Shown here: positions 6,987 through 10,347 of the stretch, piece by piece | Numbering within the stretch: position 1 is the first letter of the stretch | How the letters are laid out: the number at the start of each line of letters is the position of its first letter | Assembly: GCA_030146295.1 (NCBI GenBank) | Contig: JASLCD010000406.1 | Location: 1-10,347 of the forward strand | Origin: Chryseobacterium sp. | GTDB lineage: Bacteria; Bacteroidota; Bacteroidia; Flavobacteriales; Weeksellaceae | Direction of reading: 5' to 3' | Length of the DNA: 10,347 bases | Program-made: the position numbers and the translations under genes | The notes under the pieces: generated by a model | Told to the model about the DNA's origin: nothing | Databases searched by the model: none | The model's input: only the letters and a program-made list of their open reading frames with translations

Positions 6987-7015
6987 CAAATATAATGATA
7001 TTTGAATTTTCTGAA
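6987..7015 (-). promoter_or_regulatory. Candidate promoter of the GH3 gene, very close to the start codon
   Basis: On the minus strand TATATTTG (plus 6994-6987) matches the TAnnTTTG -7 box exactly. Only 5 nt separate it from the ATG at 6981. A poor -33 match, TTC (7015-7013), lies 18 nt upstream. If used, transcription would begin at or within a few bases of the start codon, giving a leaderless or near-leaderless mRNA. The short space between the bacilliredoxin terminator and the GH3 start leaves few other promoter sites. Confidence 0.4.
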
Positions 7016-7035
7016 AATTTTTTACCGGATTAAAT

Positions 7036-7066
7036 AAAAAAACCGTTACAAAATATGTAACGGTTT
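7036..7066 (-). terminator. Intrinsic terminator of the bacilliredoxin gene
   Basis: An 11-bp perfect stem has arms AAACCGTTACA (7040-7050) and TGTAACGGTTT (7056-7066) with a 5-nt AT loop. Read on the minus strand, the stem runs into seven T (plus-strand A 7042-7036). It lies 20 nt after the bacilliredoxin stop codon and before the GH3 start, separating the two minus-strand genes. Confidence 0.9.
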
Positions 7067-7086
7067 GATATTAAGATTATTGTTTC

Positions 7087-7497
7087 TTAGCAATACTCAT
7101 CATATGCAGCCTGAAGGTTGGCTGCGATAGCCCCTGCAGGGTTTCCTTCGATGTGGTGTCTTTCCAGCATGTGAACCAATTCACCATCTTTGAAAAGTGC
7201 TACACACGGAGAACTTGGAGGGAATGGAGCAAGGTGTTTTCTTGCTTCTACTACAGCCTCAGTATCAAATCCTGCAAATACAGTTGTTAGGTGATCAGGC
7301 TTCTTATCTCCAGTCAAAGAATATACAACTCCCGGTCTTGCAGCACCTGCAGCACATCCACATACGGAGTTAATAACCAATAACGTCGTTCCGGACTGCT
7401 TCAGTGCATCTTCTACCTGAGTTGGAGTTGTCAAATCCTGGAAACCTTTATCTGTAAGCTCTGCCTTCATAGGCATTACTAAATCTGTTGGATACAT
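7087..7497 (-). CDS. Bacilliredoxin, BrxA/BrxB (YphP/YqiW) family
   Basis: This 136-residue protein has the compact thioredoxin-like fold expected of bacilliredoxins, which remove bacillithiol from S-thiolated proteins after oxidative stress in the cytoplasm. The active site CGC is at 46-48 in NSVCGCAAGAARPG, the family's characteristic CxC rather than CxxC. A cis-Pro region PPSSPCVALF follows at 93-102 with Cys98, and the chain ends in Cys136. Length and motif order fit the family well. Bacillithiol occurs in some Bacteroidetes as well as Firmicutes, so the role is plausible, but no bacillithiol biosynthesis gene is in this window. It has its own promoter immediately upstream and a strong terminator downstream, so it looks monocistronic. 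Confidence 0.94.
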   Translation of the reverse strand: MYPTDLVMPMKAELTDKGFQDLTTPTQVEDALKQSGTTLLVINSVCGCAAGAARPGVVYSLTGDKKPDHLTTVFAGFDTEAVVEARKHLAPFPPSSPCVALFKDGELVHMLERHHIEGNPAGAIAANLQAAYDEYC

Positions 7498-7518
7498 ATA
7501 TTTTGTTTTTTATCTGCA

Positions 7519-7549
7519 CAAAGTTAAGCAATTCTTTGCGTTTGTTCAA
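7519..7549 (-). promoter_or_regulatory. Promoter of the bacilliredoxin gene
   Basis: On the minus strand TTG (plus 7549-7547) and TAACTTTG (plus 7526-7519) are separated by 20 nt. Both match the Bacteroidetes promoter consensus TTG-N17-23-TAnnTTTG exactly. The -7 box ends 21 nt before the ATG at 7497, implying a 5' leader of about 15 nt. No Shine-Dalgarno sequence is present, only an AT-rich leader, which is normal for this phylum. Confidence 0.75.
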
Positions 7550-7591
7550 TATATAAAAACTATCAATCGATTAGTCATATAAAATTAACCA

Positions 7592-7614
7592 AATATTAAT
7601 AATGTAATAATATT
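7592..7614. repeat. AT palindrome between divergent promoters
   Basis: AATATTA (7592-7598) and TAATATT (7608-7614) form an exact 7-nt inverted repeat with a 9-nt spacer. It lies between the bacilliredoxin -33 box and the -33 box of the plus-strand small transcription unit, a position that would suit a regulator binding both. The surrounding DNA is extremely AT-rich, so chance is a serious alternative. Confidence 0.25.
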
Positions 7615-7634
7615 CAAAAAAATGTGAATTAAGA

Positions 7635-7666
7635 TTAGGAATAATGGAAAATTATTATTAATTTTG
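7635..7666 (+). promoter_or_regulatory. Candidate promoter of the orphan small transcript
   Basis: TAATTTTG at 7659-7666 matches TAnnTTTG exactly. A near-consensus -33 element TTA (7635-7637) lies 21 nt upstream. Transcription would start near 7672 and run rightward, away from the bacilliredoxin promoter, towards a strong hairpin at 7824-7853. No conventional gene lies downstream on this strand before that hairpin. Confidence 0.5.
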
Positions 7667-7691
7667 AAATGATTCTGAAAAACAAACGACC

Positions 7692-7748
7692 ATGAAAAAA
7701 ACATTTAAAGCTTTCCCTCAAGCAATCAATCACTTAAATACGGTCTGA
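7692..7748 (+). CDS. Possible 18-residue peptide
   Basis: An ATG about 20 nt after the predicted transcription start opens an 18-residue frame ending in TGA, reading MKKTFKAFPQAINHLNTV. The MKK start and the short A-rich leader resemble ordinary gene starts in this group. The peptide is basic and has no signal-peptide core, Cys or recognisable motif. An open frame this short is easily due to chance. Its placement at the head of a unit with promoter and terminator is the only reason to list it. It could be a real small protein, a remnant, or irrelevant to an RNA function. Confidence 0.25.
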   Translation: MKKTFKAFPQAINHLNTV

Positions 7749-7823
7749 AATATGGTAGTATCTTAATTCTTTTTCCAGTTTAGAATCAAAGCTGATTAAC
7801 AAACTTTAATATCCAAAGAAAGT

Positions 7824-7856
7824 GAAACCCGGAACTGAAAAGTTCCGGGTTTCTTT
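7824..7856 (+). terminator. Strong hairpin terminator in the 7.5-8.0 kb gap
   Basis: A perfect 13-bp stem has arms GAAACCCGGAACT (7824-7836) and AGTTCCGGGTTTC (7841-7853), closed by a GAAA tetraloop, and the plus strand continues TTTAATC. The T-run is interrupted by C, but the stem is stable. It would end the small plus-strand transcript. Read on the minus strand it is followed by ACTTTCTTT, so it could also stop transcription coming from the YqeY-domain gene about 100 nt away. Confidence 0.7.
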
Positions 7857-7913
7857 AATCAAATCGATATGCAAAGGTTGTATATCCTACAATAAATAGT
7901 TGATAGAAAATAG

Positions 7914-7941
7914 GTTGAGGGCTGATAAAATTGCCATCAAC
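7914..7941 (-). terminator. Weak hairpin after the YqeY-domain gene
   Basis: On the minus strand GTTGATGGC and GCCCTCAAC form a 9-bp stem with one mismatch and a 10-nt loop, starting 13 nt after the stop codon. No clean T-run follows (CTATTTTC). It may be a weak terminator of the ftsZ unit or an mRNA-end stabiliser, with the stronger hairpin at 7824-7853 as backup. Confidence 0.3.
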
Positions 7942-7954
7942 GGGTGTCTTTCAA

Positions 7955-8401
7955 CTAAGACAGGAGTTTTTTAGCCATCTCGGAAATACTTTTTCCGTCT
8001 GATTTTCCGGCTAATGCTTTTGATGCAGCTCCCATAACCTTCCCTAAATCTTTAATAGATTCAGCTCCGGATTCAGAAATAATGTTTTTAATTTCTGCTT
8101 CTAATTCTTCAGCAGAGAGTTGTTTAGGTAAAAATTTCTCAATTACCTTCATCTGAGCCTCTTCTACTTCTGCAAGATCCTGTCTGCCCTGAGCGGAAAA
8201 CTGCTCGAAGGAGTCTTTACGCTGCTTGATCATTCTCTGCAGGATAGCAATTTCCTGCTCTGCAGATACTTCAGCACCTCTTGCTTCAGTCTTTAAAAGA
8301 AGAATCTGAGATTTTACAGCACGAAGAGAGTCCAGAGCGACTCTGTCTTTTTCTCTCATGGCTGTTTTTATAGCTTCGCTTATTGTATTTTCTAAACTCA
8401 T
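7955..8401 (-). CDS. GatB/YqeY domain-containing protein
   Basis: This 148-residue helical protein is full length for stand-alone YqeY proteins (about 150 residues). The family is related to the tail domain of the GatB subunit of tRNA-dependent amidotransferase. The N-terminal signature has the usual spacing: MSLENTISEAIKTAMREKD (1-19), then LDSLRAVKSQI (23-33), MIKQRKDSFEQF (57-68), IEKFLPKQLS (87-96), and a C-terminal helical part with KDLGKVMGAASKAL and a GKSDGKSISEMAKKLL end. The GatB tail contacts tRNA, so a tRNA-related role has been suggested, but the biochemical function of solo YqeY proteins is not established. It follows ftsZ on the same strand after 90 nt, an arrangement common in flavobacteria, and probably shares the ftsZ transcript because no TAnnTTTG box is visible in the gap. 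Confidence 0.93.
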   Translation of the reverse strand: MSLENTISEAIKTAMREKDRVALDSLRAVKSQILLLKTEARGAEVSAEQEIAILQRMIKQRKDSFEQFSAQGRQDLAEVEEAQMKVIEKFLPKQLSAEELEAEIKNIISESGAESIKDLGKVMGAASKALAGKSDGKSISEMAKKLLS

Positions 8402-8407
8402 GTTTAT

Positions 8408-8494
8408 ATGCTTTAGGCTTTAGGCAATAAGCAGTAAGCTTTTTGATTCGGCTGGGATAGCCTATGGCTTACTGCGTACTGCTTATAGCATTTA
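8408..8494. repeat. GC-phased heptad inverted-repeat element between ftsZ and the YqeY-domain gene
   Basis: The left half is five consecutive heptamers beginning with GC at 8410, 8417, 8424, 8431 and 8438 (GCTTTAG, GCTTTAG, GCAATAA, GCAGTAA, GCTTTTT). The right half is five more at 8460, 8467, 8474, 8481 and 8488 (GCCTATG, GCTTACT, GCGTACT, GCTTATA, GCATTTA). The halves are also inverted: ATAAGCAGTA (8427-8436) pairs with TACTGCTTAT (8477-8486), and ATGCT (8408-8412) with AGCAT (8487-8491). A small internal hairpin GGCT/AGCC sits at 8450-8462. The last heptad overlaps the ftsZ stop codon at 8492-8494. It resembles short tandem heptamer repeats dispersed in some bacterial genomes, but its copy number elsewhere cannot be seen here. 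Confidence 0.75.
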
Positions 8495-10347
8495 ATCAAC
8501 GTCTTTATTTAAAAATCTGTTTTCTCTGATCTGCATAGATCCGTTGTTGTCAGACAGATACGTATTGATGTTCTGATCTGAAGCGTTGGTTCCATCGATC
8601 GAAATATTTTTTCTTTTGAAAGCAGGAATAGATTCAAACTCACTCGTGCTGTCAAAGCTTTGGTAGCGGGAATTGAATTCTTTTAATTTATTTCTTCTTT
8701 CAATCACTCTGTCCTGGTCCATCGTTTTATTCACGAAAGTGAATTCTGATTCTTCCGTTTTCGGAGCTTCAATTTCTGTTTTGTTTTCAAAAGCGGTTCT
8801 TGTTTCCACCTTTGGCTCTTCCTGTTTTTGGTAGAACGTTTCAATCTTCTGAGCGGGCTCTGCTACAGCAGCATTGGTAGGTGTGTTGAATTCTGCTTTG
8901 GGCTGTCCAAAATCCGTATTAGGTTCATTTCTGACAGGCTCGTTTACAAAGAAACTGAATTCAACAGGTTTTTCTTCTGAAAAAGAGTTGCTGAAGGTAT
9001 TCCCGGACTGTGGCTCATCTTTTTTATTTTCAAAATCAAATGAGAAAGACTGAATTTCCAGGTCATTAGGATCTTCGTTGTCTTCGTCAATAGAAAATAA
9101 GCTGTATTCCTGCTCACCTTCTTCTTCGTTTCTCCAGCCCTGTTCAGGAGTATTTATTATATCTTCCTCTTTATCAGAGAATTTTATTTCGGGTTTCACC
9201 TGTTCTTCTTCAAGAATCATTTTTTTTTCAATAGATGTAACCTTAAACTGTGTGCTGTGGTCTTCATCATCTAATCTGAAATGATTGCTTCTGCTGGAGT
9301 CATATGTTGTCTCAGGAGTTGATTCTCTTTCCTCTCTTGTTTTGAATGGAGAGTTTTTGGGAGCCTCCAGACTGTCGTTAAGACTGATTCTGATTTTTTC
9401 CGTAGGACCGGCAAATTTTTTGTTGTCATTTGAGAATCCTGTTGCAATAACAAGAACGCTCACAGCATCTCCTAATTCTTCATCAGCACCTACCCCGAAA
9501 ATAATATCCGCTGTGTTTCCAGCTTCTTTCTGAATGTGGTCCATGATGATACCGATCTCATCCATGGTAACTTCTTCAGCACCACTTCTGATCAATAGAA
9601 GGACGTTCTTGGCTCCTGTAATCTTATTATCGTTCAATAGTGGAGAGTCAAGAGCTTTTCTTACCGCTTCTTCGGCTTTATTTTCACCTGAAGCAGTTCC
9701 TGTAGACATCAAGGCAGTACCCGAATTCTGAAGTACAGATTTAGCATCTCTAAAGTCAATGTTTACATCAAAGTAACCTGTAATAACCTCTGCCATCCCT
9801 TTGGCTGCATTGGCTAAAACTTCATCGGCTTTTGAGAATCCCTGCTTGAATCCTAGGTTTCCGAACTGTTGTCTCAGTTTATCATTGTTGATCACAATTA
9901 ATGAATCAACATTATTTTTTAATTTATCAAGACCGTTTTCTGCCTGTTCCAACCTTCTTTTCCCTTCAAAGCTGAAAGGAACGGTAACAATACCTACAGT
10001 AAGAATTCCCATGTCTTTCGCTACTTTAGCAATGACAGGAGCAGCTCCGGTACCTGTACCACCACCCATTCCGGCAGTGATGAACACCATCTTGGTGTTT
10101 TGGCCCATGGCAGCCTTGATATCTTCAATGCTTTCGATGGCTGATTTCTCACCAACTTCAGGATCGGCACCAGCTCCAAGACCTTCTGTGATAGAAGTTC
10201 CCAACTGAACTTTATTGGCTACCGGGTTATTATCTAAAGTCTGAGCATCTGTATTACAAATCACGAAATCAACTCCGTGGATTCCTTTCTCGTACATGTG
10301 CTTCAGAGCGTTGTTTCCACCGCCCCCTACACCGATTACTTTTATGA
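8492..10347 (-). CDS. ftsZ: Cell division protein FtsZ (N-terminus beyond window)
   Basis: FtsZ is the tubulin-like GTPase that polymerises into the cytokinetic ring. The frame stays open to the right edge; 617 residues are visible and the true start lies outside. The first visible residues, IKVIGVGGGGNNALKHM, are the conserved glycine-rich start of the GTPase, so only a short N-terminal piece is missing. Numbering visible residues, the tubulin signature GGGTGTG is at 94-100 and the T7-loop motif NIDFRD at 195-200, giving the catalytic Asp pair. The globular part ends near 306. It is followed by an unusually long acidic, Gln/Asn/Pro-containing linker of about 265 residues. The tail holds IPAFKRK at 573-579, resembling the E. 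coli FtsA/ZipA-binding peptide, and ends in a second terminal motif, ENRFLNKDVD. The ATG at 10297 is internal. A YqeY-domain gene follows after the heptad repeat. Confidence 0.97.
   Translation of the reverse strand, partial: IKVIGVGGGGNNALKHMYEKGIHGVDFVICNTDAQTLDNNPVANKVQLGTSITEGLGAGADPEVGEKSAIESIEDIKAAMGQNTKMVFITAGMGGGTGTGAAPVIAKVAKDMGILTVGIVTVPFSFEGKRRLEQAENGLDKLKNNVDSLIVINNDKLRQQFGNLGFKQGFSKADEVLANAAKGMAEVITGYFDVNIDFRDAKSVLQNSGTALMSTGTASGENKAEEAVRKALDSPLLNDNKITGAKNVLLLIRSGAEEVTMDEIGIIMDHIQKEAGNTADIIFGVGADEELGDAVSVLVIATGFSNDNKKFAGPTEKIRISLNDSLEAPKNSPFKTREERESTPETTYDSSRSNHFRLDDEDHSTQFKVTSIEKKMILEEEQVKPEIKFSDKEEDIINTPEQGWRNEEEGEQEYSLFSIDEDNEDPNDLEIQSFSFDFENKKDEPQSGNTFSNSFSEEKPVEFSFFVNEPVRNEPNTDFGQPKAEFNTPTNAAVAEPAQKIETFYQKQEEPKVETRTAFENKTEIEAPKTEESEFTFVNKTMDQDRVIERRNKLKEFNSRYQSFDSTSEFESIPAFKRKNISIDGTNASDQNINTYLSDNNGSMQIRENRFLNKDVD

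Larger units (their letters stand above)
7672..7857 (+). ncRNA. Possible small RNA or short-peptide transcript
   Basis: The unit is inferred from its boundaries: a promoter with a perfect -7 box ending at 7666 and a 13-bp GC-rich hairpin with a T-rich tail ending near 7857. The predicted RNA is about 185 nt and is not antisense to any gene in the window. It contains one short open frame (7692-7748), so it may be an mRNA for a peptide rather than a non-coding RNA. I do not recognise it as a known RNA family. Confidence 0.3.
7498..7954. other. 457-nt AT-rich gap with divergent promoters and a possible small gene
   Basis: No conventional gene is present. Reading left to right, the gap holds the bacilliredoxin promoter (7519-7549, minus), an AT palindrome (7592-7614), a plus-strand promoter (7635-7666), an 18-residue open frame (7692-7748), a strong hairpin (7824-7853), and a weaker hairpin (7914-7941) just after the YqeY-domain gene. 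Nothing else convincing was seen on either strand. Confidence 0.7.

Noticed and set aside
7692..7857. Riboswitch or known structured RNA in the gap
   Set aside because: No conserved riboswitch core was recognised, and no gene lies downstream on the same strand for it to control.
9801..10208. Open frame on the plus strand opposite ftsZ
   Set aside because: It is antisense to the strongly conserved GTPase domain, has no recognisable protein features, and reflects codon bias of the real gene.
10295..10297. ATG at 10297 as the ftsZ start
   Set aside because: The frame continues upstream with the conserved FtsZ glycine-rich nucleotide-binding sequence, so the gene runs off the window edge.

Overview
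The window looks like chromosomal DNA from a Flavobacteriia member, most likely Chryseobacterium or a close relative. This is judged from protein character and signals, not from a database match. The DNA is AT-rich and gene starts lack Shine-Dalgarno sequences. Several intergenic regions carry the Bacteroidetes-type -7 box TAnnTTTG. FtsZ has a very long acidic linker ending in NRFLNKDVD and is followed by a GatB/YqeY-domain gene, an arrangement familiar from flavobacteria. No phage, insertion sequence, CRISPR array, tRNA or rRNA was seen. Most of the window is ordinary housekeeping sequence.

Positions 1-5439, plus strand: one tightly packed cluster reading mutL, a rhomboid protease, two tandem membrane-anchored endonuclease/exonuclease/phosphatase (EEP) proteins, and two small lipoproteins. 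Gaps are 5, 9, 72, 4 and 23 nt, and the cluster closes with a strong intrinsic terminator. The likely -7 box of the mutL promoter sits at the left edge. The proteins combine mismatch repair with a set of envelope proteins, so co-transcription probably reflects shared expression rather than one pathway.

Positions 5467-7549, minus strand: a GH3-family acyl-adenylating enzyme converges on the cluster above. Upstream of it lies a bacilliredoxin (BrxA/BrxB family) with its own promoter and a good terminator between the two genes, so they look like separate transcription units.

Positions 7498-7954: a 457-nt AT-rich gap. It contains the bacilliredoxin promoter, an AT palindrome, a plus-strand promoter with a perfect -7 box, an 18-residue open frame, and a strong hairpin about 190 nt downstream. 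Together these outline an unannotated small transcription unit.

Positions 7955-10347, minus strand: the GatB/YqeY-domain gene and ftsZ, which runs off the right edge. The 90-nt gap between them is filled by an unusual element of heptamers phased on GC that folds into an inverted repeat.

The points most worth a second look are the heptad element, the small orphan transcription unit, the degenerate nuclease motif of MutL, the EEP gene pair, and the duplicated tail motif of FtsZ.
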